From contig BDSI01000020.1 in the NCBI GenBank assembly GCA_003117195.1, positions 727,146-791,145 on the forward strand: a stretch of 64,000 nt of DNA. The letters are read 5' to 3'. Shown one piece after another: positions 36,501-62,790 of the stretch; within the stretch, counting starts at the first letter, position 1, and every line of letters starts with the position of its first letter. The translations under genes and the position numbers were made by a program. The stretch comes from Eudorina sp. 2006-703-Eu-15 (lineage: Eukaryota > Chlorophyta > Chlorophyceae > Chlamydomonadales > Volvocaceae). The notes below the pieces were generated by a model. That model was not told the DNA's origin. It made no database searches and saw nothing but the letters and a program-made list of their open reading frames with translations.

Positions 36501-39500
36501 AGTTCAGCGCCAGTCGAACAGGGCCAGGCGCCCGGGCGGACGTTTGAAAACGTCGACGGGGGTGTGCGGTCCACAGCACCGCCAAAGAGGAGTTACGGCA
36601 ACCTCCCCTGGCAGCGCCCCTTCCCCCCCCTCAACCGTCCGGTTCCGACCCCTCCGTCCGCCCCCCGGCACCCGACCGCCCGCTGGCCCCCAGGTGTCCT
36701 CCGACGTGGAGGGTATCGTCCTGGACATGCGCAAGCTGGTGGCGCGGCGGCTCAAGGACATAGAGGCCAAGAAGACCGAGGGCTTCACGCGCCTGGGAGC
36801 GCTCGAGGTGCGGACGGCAGCGAGGAAGGGGGGAGGGGACGGGGGGACGGGGGGGCTCGGCATGTCGGCAAGCTAAGCCAGAGCCGGAGCAAGCGCCGGG
36901 CAGGACCCGCGGCGTCGAGTTGCGGCCGTTGCGCACCCGTCTGCATCGGCGGGGTGTTGACGACACCGGCAGAGATGGTTTGGGGGTCAGAAAGACCAGT
37001 CCAGATGGACTCACCACACGGGTAGTTGGGTGTACGTGCTCGTAAGCCCCACAGCAGCACGCAAATGCGACAGCATGGTGCTGTCCCCACGCTTGTCCTC
37101 CGGCCCGCAGCACAAGCTAGACGCCGTGTGGGGCCGTCGGCAGCGGCTGCTGGCGGGCCGGCCGCCCGCGATGCGGGTGCAGCTCAACCAGCGGATGGGG
37201 GCGCTCACGCAGCAGCTGACCGCGCGGCGGGAGGCGCTGAACGAGGCGCTGGCGGGCGCGGTGTCCAAGATGGAGAGCGGCCAGCGGCGCGCGATGGCGA
37301 TGGTCAACATGGAGGCGATGCGGGCGGCGCTGGGGCGGGCGCAGCAGGACATGGCGAGGGCGGCCTGCGACGCGGCGGCCTTGTGAGTGGGCGGGGGTGG
37401 CGGGGTGACGAGTGGCAGCAGGCCGTGGGGTGAGATCTGCGACGGCGCCTCCTGGGGTGGTGTGGCCGCGGCTAACGTTTTGACCCAAGTGGGATATCGA
37501 CATAGCGTTCGATACCCAAGTGGCCCAAGTGGCTGCGTCCTTGGCAGGCCGGCCGGCCTGCGCTGTGCAGGGCAAAAACATACCCAACAGGTAGCCTCCC
37601 TCACGCCCTCACCAGCCCGACAGTTTGGGCCCAGACAGCATCGTATCGCATGCACCCAGACCTCGCTCCTACGGCGCTTCGTTCGTACGGCGCTCCTCTA
37701 CGCCCCAGCCAAGCGCGCTGAATTTGATTTGATTTGATCCCCCGCCGATTGATTTGAATTGATGCCCCTGGTCTCCCTGCACTGCAGTGCCAAGAGTGCT
37801 GTCGCGGAGCGGGCTGAGGACCTGCTGCGCAACGACAAGCACGACCAGCTGCTGCGCATCGTGGGCCAGATGCAGGCGGAGGTGACCCGTGGGTCGTCTA
37901 CTGCGGCCGCAACCTCGGCCAGGACGCTGGCGGCGCTGCAGCAGGCGTACGCGGTGGCGATGGGCGAGCTGGAGCGCCGGGTCGCCACCGCCAGGATGAA
38001 GATGCAGGTAGGGGTGGAGGAGGGACGGACGGGGCTGGGAATGGATAGGGGACGGACGGGGCTGGGAATGGATAGGGGACGGACGGGGCTGGGTACCGTA
38101 TTGTTTGGGTGATCCCTGATCCCGTGATCCGCCATGGGCCGGAGGGCGGAGGGCGGAATCCTGCACGTGTAAAGCGTGGCGTGGACCTACTAGTGTGGCC
38201 CTAGGAAAGCGAAGCCGTCGGGGGCATGGCCGCGGCATGGGCAGTGGTGGGGTCTCAGCGGGCCCTGATATATGTTTGGACAACGGGCCCTGATGGCGCG
38301 CCGCGCGTTTACACCACCGCGGGTGCCCGGCGGGCAGCAATTCAGTTCGAAGCAGCATACCTCAAAAACCACCGAAATGATCCCGCGTCCCCTAACCCCG
38401 CACTGCAACACCTCCACTTTCACGCTGTTCAGGAGTACCTGACCTCGCTGGCGTCAGCGCATTCGGAGCTAGTCAAGAGCCTGTCGGCCGGGGACGACGC
38501 GGCGCAGAGGGACTCGGAGGCGGCGGAGCTGGCGGCGGCACTCGCGGACTCGCAGCTGCCGGGCGGCCCACCGCCCGATGTGGCCAAGCTGTTGCTGGTG
38601 GGTCAGATTCAGTTTAAACTACCTTGGAAATAACTTGTATAAATTTCTTCCATTCTTTTATTTTAAGTAGAAAAACAAAGCAAAAAAGGTACATTAACAC
38701 ACAAAAATGGGATGATTAATCTGTAACGTAGTCCTTGTATAAATCCCATCTAATAAAATTGAATGATATTAAAATAAATTGATATTATGCAATTTTTAAG
38801 TAAATTGAAATCGTTAAACTACTAATTAAATATTAAATTACATGCATTTAATTAAAAACTATTCCAATCTTGTCACCCACACCCTGCATACACCACACAT
38901 ACCAAACACGTGCCTCGCGGCTCAGCTCTCCTGCCACATACACCCATGCCGCTTGCTGTCCCCCGGGCATCTGCACATCCGGGTTCGACGCCCCGCTTAA
39001 GACGACGGTGGCTGCGCCCCTGACACGCCGGACCGGCATGGTATGGTATGGTGTGGTGTGGTGTGGTCATCACCGCATGACTGCGCTGAATCTGGCTCGG
39101 TGCTGCTGCTGCGGCTGCTGCTGCCGCTGCTCAACGCAGGGCTTCGAAGGCGCGTCCGCGCTGGACGGGGTGGACGGCGTTCCTTCGGCGCCGGCGGGCG
39201 TGGTCGAGAGCGTGCTGGACGAGAGCGCGCTGAGCGTGCTGCGGCGGGTGCAGGACGTGGAGGACATGATTGAGGAGATGATCGCGGACATGGCGGCGCA
39301 GGTAGGACTGACTCCCGCCTTGGGCCGTCCCCAGCTGCCCTTGCGTGGGTCAGAGTCTACCGCTGGGGCCCAGGCCGACAACATTCACCGTCCCTGGACT
39401 CCAAACCCAGAGTGTCGTGTCCTCCGGTCACGTCGTGTTTTCAGATCCCAGGTCTCCTCACCTCGAGCGCGTAATGCAGCCCGCTTCTTACCTAGTAACG

Positions 39501-40114
39501 TAATTCGCTAGTTTGTTACGGTGTTCCCAGCGTCCCGGATCGTCTGCACGCCCTGCTCTCTGACCGCCGCGTCCATTCCCCTTTTGCCCCTCCCGTTCCC
39601 CGGCCTGTAGGCGCTCCACGCCTTCCCGCCCGACGGCATCTGCGACAGCCTCAGCCCCGCAGATCTGGCACCCCTCATGGAGTCGGAGTCGGAGATACCC
39701 ACCCACACCCTGGGCCTGGAGAGACTGCGACAGGACGTGGCCGCCATCGACTTTGGGTTGCCTAATCTGGACCTGGATGTGGGCGACTTGGACCTCTCGG
39801 CACTTGACGATGACGGGCCCGGCGGCATGCGCGCCTTTGCCGTCGGCGGCAGCATGGGACCCATGGGCCTCGGAATGTACGACATTGACGAGGAGGAGGT
39901 GGTTGGTGGCGGCGGCGGCATGGCAGCGGCGGCTGTTGGCGTGGGCATGGGCGGCGCCGGCATGCGCAACGCTGGGGCCGCGGGTGGCGGCGGGTACCAG
40001 CGCAACCGCAATAGTACGGACGACAACGACATTGACACGGGAGGCAGAGGCCGCTACACGGCGGCGGACTACGGGGACCGCCACGAGGACGACTTTGCGC
40101 TCAGCTACTCGTGA
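24556..40114 (+). CDS. Paralogue A: giant ankyrin-repeat / coiled-coil protein
   Basis: Exons: 24556-24592, 24952-26590, 26836-27002, 27336-28442, 28971-29062, 29644-29720, 30336-31344, 31580-31810, 32233-33765, 34061-34855, 35348-35623, 36116-36310, 36694-36807, 37111-37382, 37788-38007, 38433-38597, 39140-39301, 39611-40114. Phases agree at every junction, giving 8595 nt and 2864 residues. Order: start MPNPVPDKAAGA; Pro/Ala/Ser/Thr-rich disorder (to about 525, with TTSPPA repeats at 217-264); candidate globular domain (about 525-614); Ala/Gly-rich linker (615-983); ankyrin-rich core with three extra helical modules (about 1014-2229); charged helices, probable coiled coil (2230-2700); acidic tail ending YGDRHEDDFALSYS. 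Typical ankyrin units are LTPLMRAAELGAHPVVEALL and LLARGARVDAEDANGRTAVD; one repeat reads cleanly across the exon 9/10 junction. Likely a cytosolic or axonemal scaffold (inference). No signal peptide or catalytic motif seen. Family not recognised; B is its tandem duplicate. Confidence 0.85.
25563..25706 (+). repeat. Coding minisatellite, 8 x 18 bp
   Basis: Eight units of 18 bases in paralogue A exon 2 encode ATTSPP (one unit reads ATTRPP). The nucleotide units are nearly identical, implying recent expansion. The Thr/Pro-rich product resembles an extended, possibly O-glycosylated or spacer segment. Confidence 0.9.
28830..28955 (+). repeat. Degenerate CCTCCCCAACNNTCC repeat in intron
   Basis: About eight imperfect units of about 15 bases (cctccccaac / cctccacaac followed by ggtcc or ttcc) within the intron 28443-28970 of paralogue A. 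The unit lies just upstream of the acceptor and provides its pyrimidine-rich tract. The corresponding B intron does not show it. Confidence 0.7.
38022..38093 (+). repeat. 27-bp tandem repeat in intron
   Basis: Nearly three copies of a 27-base unit starting GGGACGGACGGGGCTGGGAA directly downstream of the exon 15 donor of paralogue A. Absent from the equivalent B intron. Confidence 0.85.
38630..38872. other. AT-rich island in an intron of paralogue A
   Basis: About 240 bases with very low GC (long runs of A/T such as 'ttgatattatgcaattttta') in the intron 38598-39139, flanked by DNA of more than 60% GC. No ORF or clear repeats. The composition resembles algal organelle DNA, so an organellar insertion is possible; it could instead be a mobile-element remnant. 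Confidence 0.6.
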
Positions 40115-40379
40115 GTGCGAGGAGAGCACGTCGCGAGGGTTGTGCGGAGAGCACGGCGCGGGGCGCTGGGGGTGCGTGCGGGGTGCGTGAGGTTCACGCG
40201 ACGCGGGGTTCACGCGACGCGGGGTGTAGTTTCTGTCGTCAGGAACGGTCGAGCCGGTTGCGGTTGTGCTTTGGCGTGGCGCTGTGATTCATCTTGTATG
40301 TCCAGGGGTGACGTGATACTGTTGGTGTGCGGCGATGCGTATTTGAAGATGGGACTGTTGATGATGAGCTTGCTGCGAT

Positions 40380-40418
40380 GCCGCTGGTGCTGCTGCTGCT
40401 GCTGCTGCTGGTGGTAGT
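40380..40418 (+). repeat. CTG/TGC microsatellite
   Basis: A short run of TGC/CTG triplets (gctgctgctgctgctgctg) downstream of the A stop codon. Confidence 0.75.
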
Positions 40419-40541
40419 GGTGATGGGAGCGAGGGTGGAAGGAGACGCAAGGAGACGGCAGGGAGGGGCGAGAGCTGTTGGCTGGGCTGCCAGCGGGGGG
40501 GGCGATGTTGACGTTGACAGCTTGGACGTCAGCGGTCGTGC

Positions 40542-40723
40542 GGTGATCGTGCGGCGCAGGGGGGTGCGGTGATCGTGCGGCGCAGGGGGGTGCGGTGATC
40601 GTGTGGCGCAGGGGGGTGCGGTGATCGTGCGGCGCAGGGGGGTGCGGTGATCGTGCGGCGCAGGGGGGTGCGGTGATCGTGCGGCGCAGGGGGGTGCGGT
40701 GATCGTGCGGCGCAGGGGGGTGC
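40542..40723 (+). repeat. 26-bp minisatellite, 7 copies
   Basis: Seven contiguous 26-base units with core GGTGATCGTGCGGCGCAG followed by a G-run and TGC; one unit carries a single change (gtgtggcgc). Because 26 is not a multiple of three, all frames stay open and create long spurious antisense ORFs. It lies about 430 bases downstream of paralogue A. Confidence 0.95.
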
Positions 40724-41000
40724 GCAAAGGGTTTTCGGCGGCGCCGGGTGGCAAACGGACTGGATGCGGCTTTGCATCTCCTCACCACCTTGTGTGGCGG
40801 TGTGGCGGGCGCGACCTAAAGTATCCCAAAGTATCGTTTTCTGTATTTTTCGAGGTCGTGGTGGCAGCGCAGTGGCGGAGTCGTTGACCACGTGTTCCGC
40901 TGCGGCGTTCCCCCACGATGCTTCTCCGATAACCTACCTTGGGCAACGGCGCAGCGCACTGCGGAATTTCAAACGGTGATGAACAACAGAATAAGCCATG

Positions 41001-41030
41001 TTGCAGTGGACCCTGCGGGTCATCCGACGT
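41001..41030 (+). repeat. Dispersed repeat end motif, diverged copy
   Basis: TTGCAGTGGACCCTGCGGGT followed by CATCCGACGT: a diverged match to the 30-base motif at 2271-2300. Confidence 0.5.
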
Positions 41031-41499
41031 GGGGCCGGGGCGAAACCGATCGGTTACAGCCGATCGGCGACAGACTGGCGCGGTGATGTCATGACGATGA
41101 GAAAGCCGAGGGACAGGTGGTCTAGCGGGCTGGTGCCGCATGGGCGCACGCTATGGCCGCCGCGTGATGACCACGGGCGTCTGTACGGCATTTCTCATCA
41201 TGTCGTGTGAACGGGGCGCCTCGGCACCTGCTGTCGGGGGGCGGTGAGTGCGCCCACATGCGCTCGCGGGAGGCCGTCATGCCGCAGACAGCCGCGGCTC
41301 TTTTCCGCATGCGGGGATGCGGATGACGGAAAGACGGAAAGACCACCGTTTGGACGCTTTGGCGACTAAGACTGGCGCCTGCTGGATGGACGGCAGCCAC
41401 GGGGAGCCGCACTGGCTCCCGGGGCGAGTTGTTGTGGTTGGGGTATTAATGTTGTTGTGTGTAATTATTACGCGGATGACATCGCCGCACCGGGGCAGA

Positions 41500-41545
41500 A
41501 TGGATGAATGGATGGATGGATCATGGATGGATGGATGGATGCAGC
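41500..41545 (+). repeat. ATGG tetranucleotide microsatellite
   Basis: Runs of (ATGG)n interrupted by 'atgaatgg' and 'atcatgg'. No function inferred. Confidence 0.8.
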
Positions 41546-41969
41546 AGCCGACACCGTGCTTGACCAACCTGGTGGACAGTTCTCTGACGCGTTTTATGTG
41601 CGGCCTGACCTCCTGTTGTGTTTACGCCCGAGCAAGGGCCGTCGGATCTACAGGGGTGCGGCGGCAGCCTGATGGCTAGGAGTGTGGCCGGAAGTGTGGT
41701 GTGAAGGTTTGGTCGGATGGCACTACGTAGGGCACCGGTGGCGGCGAGGGGCCAATGTGGGGATCTGCGCCCAACGGCGCCATGAGGAGTCAGGCGCCGT
41801 ACAGGCGGCTGCGGATCATCAGAGAAGGGAAGGACCTGTCGCTTCCACGTCACCAAACCGTACAGGATACATACCGAATAAGTGCATCTTATCTCGACAA
41901 GCGCCCCCTCCTGCCCGCACACACCGACACCCGCACACACCGCTCACCCACATTTCTAGAGACTTTCTC

Positions 41970-41999
41970 TCACACACACCACACACACACACACACACA
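41970..41999 (+). repeat. CA dinucleotide microsatellite
   Basis: An interrupted run of CA repeats in the A-B spacer. Confidence 0.8.
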
Positions 42000-44900
42000 T
42001 TTGTTGACTTCGCTTCTCGAGGCCCAGTTTCCGTTTACAAACATATGGCACACCCATCTGTTATATAGGGTACATAACGGCATTACACATCGACTCCCGC
42101 AGGTTGGCGTCCGCGGGGCAGCATGACCGCCCATCGTGTGGCGGTCAGGTTTTATTGTGACGAGTGTCTTTGCTACCTCCCAGGAGGTTGTTGGGGTCGT
42201 GGACTGTTTTTCGCAGACATCTGCGCTTCAGTGTGACAGCGAATATCTGGCTGGTGAATTTCGCACAAGATGGAAAGCACGACGTTGGCTGTTGTAACGG
42301 CGCCGAAGCGGTGGGGATTTTGTTGCTGCGGCCTCCTCACGTCGTGTCATCCATTGCTTTATACGATGTGCACATTCTGACAGATGCGTTTGCAAGGGCC
42401 GGCGTGAGGGCGATGCGCATGGTGGATTGGTGGTGATATGCCGGGCATGGGCAGAGGGGCGTGGGCTGCCGACCAGGCACCTCCCAGAGACCAAGACGTT
42501 TCCGAACCGCACCTCACTGTGTGGTTCGGTTCGGGCACGGGCCGCGGAGGCACCTCTCGTCTCCACCCGGTGTGGCATCTTCCTTGGAATGACGTACGGT
42601 TTCCGACCTTGAAGCGCCGTGGAAAGGTATCGTATGAGGACTGGTGCCCATGAACTGGTGCCTCCTAGGCATGAGGCCGCTGAGGTCCTGCTCTGTGTGT
42701 GCGAGACACGCGTGCATGTGAGGCTTCTGGGAAGCTTTCGACGTCTGCACACAACAGACGGATGTGGAACGGATGCGGTGGTGAGCAGCGGCGTGTTACA
42801 GCTTACATGCCATATGTGAGGGCGCCGTCAAGGCAGTCTGCAGAGGTGGCACCCTCCATGCGGGGCCACGCACTGTCGGGCTCTTTCGGATGATGTGATC
42901 ACGTGACGTCACGACGTGCTGGTGGTGGGCGTGAGCTGTGGGAGGATTTCTGATCTGGGTGTTTGACCACAGACGTCCGAGTGTTTGGCTGGCTGGTCCC
43001 TGTGCGCCCAGGACCCGGACGATACCGTACATCTGCAAACGTCATTCGGAAAAATGATTACGGGCCGCTGACGACGTGCTGAAGAGGACGTACAGGCACA
43101 ACCGTATCCCATGACAGGAACATGTTGTGTTAATGACATCGATTTGTTGGTTTGTGAAGACGGAATTTGCCATCGTGATGGCATGCCGACATGCCGGGCC
43201 TCGAGATTGCTGACGAACGATCGCCATACGCCATAGGTCCCTCACCTGCCCGCCTGCCTGGCTGCCTGTCAGTCAGCCAAAGAGGTCGTTATGCCATGGC
43301 TTGACGACGGCCTGCAGGGCTTCACGAGTGCACCATCAGCTTTGAAGGCGGCTCCATCCTACGGATCGTTCGTTGTTTGTTGTTGTTTGGTTGGTTGGTT
43401 CCCGCGGAAGGGCGCGAGCTCGAACCTGGTGAGTTCTGTGTGATTCTGTGTTCCGTACACAGGTACACGCCTCGGCTGCCTGACGAACACAGCACGTATA
43501 AACTACGGGGATGCACCTCAAAGACAGCGAACACCTGCGATACGCTGGCCGGTGTTTGCCTGCAACCAGACGCCCTTGCTTCATGGCCACACCAGGCGTA
43601 TCTGTTCACATGTCGGAGGGGGAGATGCCGGGACTCCAATGATATCGCAGCCCACCCTCGTGCGCGCTCGCCGAAGGGGATGTGGCCTCGGTGCGCAGCG
43701 GGCGTCAACAGTCAAGCTGCGACATGTGGGGGGGAGCCACGAGGAACTGAGCCATGCGATATCAGCGGCCGTGAGTGCGCACGTGGAGCAGGCACACGAC
43801 CATCCATGGATGTTGGGTCCGGCGCATTCGGTTGCTCAAACAACGATGTTACGTTACGTTCTGACCCCGAATGCACGGATTCGGGAGGGGAAACTGTGAA
43901 TGTACGAATTTGACGCCCTATGTTTTGAGCGCGCTTGATTGGTTATCCCTGTTATTTAATGTGTAGGAACAGGACTGCCTCTGTGGATACCTGCCGGCGC
44001 GACTATGAACAACGGTTACGACGCTGCCCGCATTGAAGACATACCCTCACATACCTGACTCTGAAAAATTTCTATGACGATAGAATTCGGGTTTTCGACA
44101 ATCCTTGTCTGCCCATGCAGTCTATGGTCAGTACAAGTGCAAAAGCCGGTCCAAACGCAGAGTGTTTGCTATATACAATATATGGTGTTTGTAGTTGAAG
44201 TAAGTTTTTGCGCAATCTGCGCCAGGGGCAAGGCAAGGGGTCGGGGAGCTCGACGGAGCGGGGCTGCGCTGTGATATCCTCCCTGCCCATTAGGGTGATT
44301 GCAGCAAAGTTATCGAATAAAGAACGTTGCCAGATATGATTTGCGAGTGATAGGCTGCAAGCTCTTAGAGTTACATCTATCCAGATCGTTGCGACGAGGT
44401 TACAAAGCAAAGCGTTATCAGGTGGTTCATTATACTTTCAGCATAATGTGTAGAATATTGTGAAGGTTTGACGATGGGTTGTTACTGAACAGAAACAGTA
44501 GATGAATCCTATATCATGCAACTCCCTGTCCTGGTACGTGACGGGTGACGCCTGTTCGGACTAACGCCTCCCGTGACTTGTTGGGTAAACGAGAACCCGT
44601 TATCTAATTATAAGTTGTAACTGAAGCATAACGGATATTCAATCAACATGTTGCCAGTTTGACAGAGTGGCTTTGGTGCTCCAACATTTTGCTATTTGAC
44701 TTTACGCGTCCTTACCTTCCCCGCCCTGATTTTTTCAATGTTGTCACATTTTGTTATTCATGCAGTAATTTATAAACCTATTACGGCCATATCAACGTCC
44801 TGCAGTGTTTCGTGCGGCTCGGCAGTGTGCCTCGTTACGCGAGATCCGGCCGGCACGCCCCAATCTCAAGAGGAGTAACCGGAGTAACTCACAACGCCGT

Positions 44901-45944
44901 CTTAAGCTCGTAGGCTGACTGTCGTTTTTTGTTTCTGGGTCGTCGACGGTTTTGAAATTGGGACCCCGACGCTCTGCATGCGCCTTCCTGGCTGGCGTTC
45001 AGCTAGGGGACGCTATACATTCGATTTGGATTGTCATGAAAAGGTCAGTCCAGAGTTTTGTCGTGTTCGGCTCTGCCGTTCACCATGGGTTTGAAAGTTC
45101 AGCCAGGATGCCCGGCTTACACGCCTTCGTTCTATATTGATAAGTTCAGAAACTTGGTCAAGTTTACTGGGAATGCCTGAAAATTTGGACCCGTCGGCCT
45201 GCCGTCGGGCGCTTTCGCTCATTAGCGCATGACCGGGGCAACTGGTGGTCTCGTCAGGCTGAACGTGCTTATGACTACGTGCTCAAAGTACACTTTTCAC
45301 CGCACATGATTTCATGGTGCCCAGTTGTCGCGGGGGCGCCGCTACGACCCGAGGCTGGGTTTTGATGAGCGCCCTTGCCTTCCGTCCCTTGTCGTCAGCT
45401 GTACATGCCGCTTAATAAGCGCCTGCTTATGCGGCGGTTATGTTGTAGAACCATCCAAAGATCCGTTAGCAAAGGGGTGACGGCGCTGGAGCCTGACGTG
45501 GGATACCGAAACAACGCTGTCAACGGAACAGGTGTCTTCAGGTGCCGTTCAGTCCCAGTCCATTTGCAGTCTTCAGCCCTGTCTTCGCTCCATCTTCACC
45601 CCGTACCACTAGCCCCGGGCCTTCACCTCCAGCGGGCCTGGAGTTTTTTTGTTTTACCTCCATCCAGGGCATGGACCCGCCCCTCCCGCCACCCGGTCGT
45701 CCGTCCCCGTGTCCCTGCCCCATGCTTGCTCCCCTGCCGTACATGCCGGACATGTCGTACGGCCTCCCGTCCCCTTTCCCATATCCCACTTCCCCTCGTC
45801 CGCCCCGTCCTCTTTCGCGCCGCGCTGCCGCCCACTGACACCATTCTCGCATACTGTCTTCTTTTTGATGTTTCCTTTTGTCATTCCCTACAATCGTTGC
45901 CACCCTCGCTCACTCCGTTCCTCGGCTTCCCTCCCTGCATCGCC

Positions 45945-59607
<13,663 letters not shown>

Positions 59608-62600
59608 GGCGCCCATGGGACGAGGGAAGCCCGGGGAGAGCAGGGGGTAACTACCGTAAGCAACTACGGTATGTTCCGGAGTATGTCGGTAGGCACAGCA
59701 GGCGGCACAGCAGGCGGCAAGAGACAGAGAGTGTTACCCTAGGCCCCCGCGAGGAGGCCAGGCACCGGGCGTTGAACCTGGTTTGGCTTGCCAAACTTCG
59801 TCCCGTCTGTTGCATCTCCTTCAGTAGAGATGGTGCACGAGACTGCTGATGGGCCGCTGCGTCGGTGTCTTTACACTTGGTGTGATGCCTTGCCGCCGAT
59901 TGTACAGGTTGGTATCATGTAGGGGCGTCTGGATCGGCGCATTTCTGTGCGGTAGCACTCGTGGAGCAGCGTGTGGGTAGGGCGACTGGGCTGGGCGAGA
60001 AACGCATTTGAATGTGGCAGAACGTGGGGCGGCCTCGCAGTGGGTATCTGCTTGGTTTGCCTGGACACCCGCTTTCCATCCGGAATTGTGTGCCGTCAAG
60101 ACGGCTGGGCGAGAGTCGTACCGAGACACAGGAGCCCTTCGCTGCCGAGGGGCCTGTTGAATCCGCGGCAGTCTGTGGCGAATTCGAGCGAGTGTGTTGA
60201 CAAACTTCGCATGAACCACCACGAAGGCGTACTGTACAGGCTTTAATAACCACCCTCACCTGAGCTGCTCGTGCCAACCTGTTCATTTCCAATGCTTGAG
60301 TGCCGCCAGGTGATGCGTTCGGATTCCTTGCGCTGTTGGCCGTTGGATGTGATTGGTAGGAGGGGCGCCTGGGTAGGGGCCCGTAGGAGGGACTGCCGGC
60401 GGGCCCTGGCTGGCCAGTAGCAGTGGTCGTGTGCTCGTGTGTCCATCTGGCTTTGTGAGGTCAAGGATGCGCGGGTCCCCTGGTCGGGGGGAGCCATGCA
60501 AGCAACCACGTTGCCGTCAGTCAGGCTCACTCACGTGGGCATTCGTGTACGGCAGGGTACGGCACGCACGCAACCCGGCCTAACCTCGTGCCAATGCCCT
60601 CGAACCAGCCCTGTCCTACATGCCCGCTGCGTTCGCATATCATTGGTATGAAACGATGGTTTGCAAGAGTCGCTGGTGGAGCCTGCTGGGTCTGTCGTGG
60701 GCCTGGCCCTGGTGTCCATGTGACTTGCGGTGTGGGGGGTTGAGATGACTTTGGGTTGTGGAACGGAACCAGCACCATTGCTTCGGAACCACACTGTTTA
60801 GCTGGGCCACAGCTATGTGCGCGAGTGTGCCCCTCCCTGGCCCTCTCGGCAGGGGATGTGATCCATTTCATATGTGTGACGTGAAGGGCCTTGTGTTGCG
60901 ACTTCCTCCTCCGGCGATGACCTCAGACTCCTTTCTTCGGCCGGTGACATGATGTAGATTCAGCCGGTGACATGATGTAGTTTGGCTGGGGGGGTTGGAC
61001 CAGGGTGATTGCCAGGATGTCCCCGTGGGCCCTCACACTGGACTGGTACAATTGCGCAGGATGCCGGACGGCGCGATCCGTAGCCTGTTCAGGCAGTACT
61101 TGGTATGCGCGATGGTCACACACTGCAACCATCACGTTTATCCGCTGTTGCCCATCTGAGTTCGTTGCAGTCTGCTGCTGTTCTAGCAGGGCTCGTCTTC
61201 GGTTTCCCCGGTTTGTGCAAACAACGCCGGGCGCGGACAGCGAGCGTCAATCTTACGGACTATCCCGGCTGCCTGAGCGGAAGCGCTGGTTTCTGTGCGT
61301 CCTGTTTGGTTGCGAGGGCGTCCACACTCACTAATGTGCGTCACCCGGAGACGACACCGCACTTTAATTTGCTAACAAGTAAATAGAAATGGGTCTGTTG
61401 GGAGTCGACTTGTGCGGCCGCTGCCGTCCCTCCTCATCCGGTTTTTCATTTTTGGTCCTGGCACTCGGCTCGTCCCTCGTGCGCTGCGAACGGCTGCACA
61501 CGGGCCATCAAGCCTACGCCGAAGTTTGGAGATGTAATGCCGTACTAGGTGTTACAAAGCCCTTCATGCGCCCATGGCCTGTGCCATCCAAGCAAAGCTA
61601 TCTTCGCTTGCGCGGGTATCTAGATGGACACACACCACCATGGCTATGGGCAGCACCTCACCAACCGCCCAGCTAGACGGCCGCTGCTGCGGCTGCGAAA
61701 TCATGACAGATCCGTCAACCCTGGCGACCCATTCAGTACGTCACAGCACTGACTCTTTAACATCCTCAACCACACGTGTGCAGGCTCGCACAGACTCACG
61801 TGGTCCGAAGGGGAGCGCTTGCCGCAACCCACAGCCATTGCTATACCTGGCTGCGCGTTCCGCTCATACCTATCCGGCCGAGCGGGTAGACCCCGCGCCT
61901 GCTATGGGATCCGAACGCAATCAAACTGGGTCCCTAGTCGCGGAACCCACCCACCAGCTCTAACGGACCAGGTGGTGAGACGGGACAGCGGCTGCTGGAG
62001 CCACCGACGCCCAAGAGGGACGTTGACTACGGTGACCACCTCCATGCGCAGGGTATGTGCTGTAAGTACGTATGTGACTTGCGGACAACGTGAAGTGGAA
62101 ACCAGAGCGGCCAGGTGCGCCACGTTGAGCACCACGCTCGCTCTGACTCCCCGACTATTCGCACGATAGATATATACCATCCGTATAGACCCAACCAGGA
62201 ATGTGCTCCATGCACACTGAACTCAACATTCCTGCCACTCGGACTGAAACTTCGACTGGCGATCACACCCACCCGAATGCGCCATAGCTGCTCGACGAGG
62301 GCGCAAAAATGTCCCGACAATGTCACTTCACCGGAGGATCACTACCAACCACTGCCTGCGACACCCCTCAGGCGTGGGAGCGTACGCCCTGCATCAAACG
62401 TCACCCGGTCCGTTACGCACCTCCAGCACATGAACTCATTAGCGGACTGGGTCCTTGGATGCATACCCAGGAGACGAGGCACGTTTGCAAACGGCTCAAA
62501 ACCCCTGCGAATAAGAACTCGCAACCGGAACCCTAAATCTGGTAGCTATTCGGCTAGTGGCCACGTCAGCACACCGCCTTCGCCCGACCTAGGTGTCAAA

Positions 62601-62790
62601 TCAATCGACCTAACATGAATGAGTGTTAGGCTACGGCAAGCGCCGCATATGCGCCGTATCATGGCGTGGCCCACATCTAAGGACGTGCGTGGACGCGCGC
62701 GAAACAGAAGATTGAATTGGTGATTAATCTGTAGCTCCTACTCTGAGATCGCTCCCCAATCATCGTTCATCCTGATCACGGCTTCATGCG
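59608..62790. other. Intergenic, no gene recognised
   Basis: Spacer between the B stop and the stop of the minus-strand gene, so the two genes converge here. It presumably contains both 3' UTRs. A 20-base duplication (ccggtgacatgatgtag) lies at about 60940-60980. No exon could be supported. Confidence 0.4.

Larger units (their letters stand above)
40115..45944. other. Spacer between paralogues A and B
   Basis: About 5.8 kb with no gene I can support. It holds a 26-bp minisatellite (40542-40723), a diverged dispersed-repeat end (41001-41030), an ATGG-type microsatellite and a CA tract. GC falls between about 43800 and 45300. The pyrimidine-rich stretch 45540-45940 immediately before B may be its 5' UTR or promoter. 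The frame plus 43377-43913 (178 codons) has no convincing homology or codon bias. Confidence 0.4.

Noticed and set aside
40529..40891. Minus-strand frames with PPCAARSPH/PPAPHDHRT/PLRRTITA repeats
   Set aside because: A 26-bp minisatellite read through three frames in rotation; not a protein.
43377..43913. 178-codon plus-strand frame in the A-B spacer
   Set aside because: Cysteine-containing but with no recognisable motif spacing, codon bias or splice partners.
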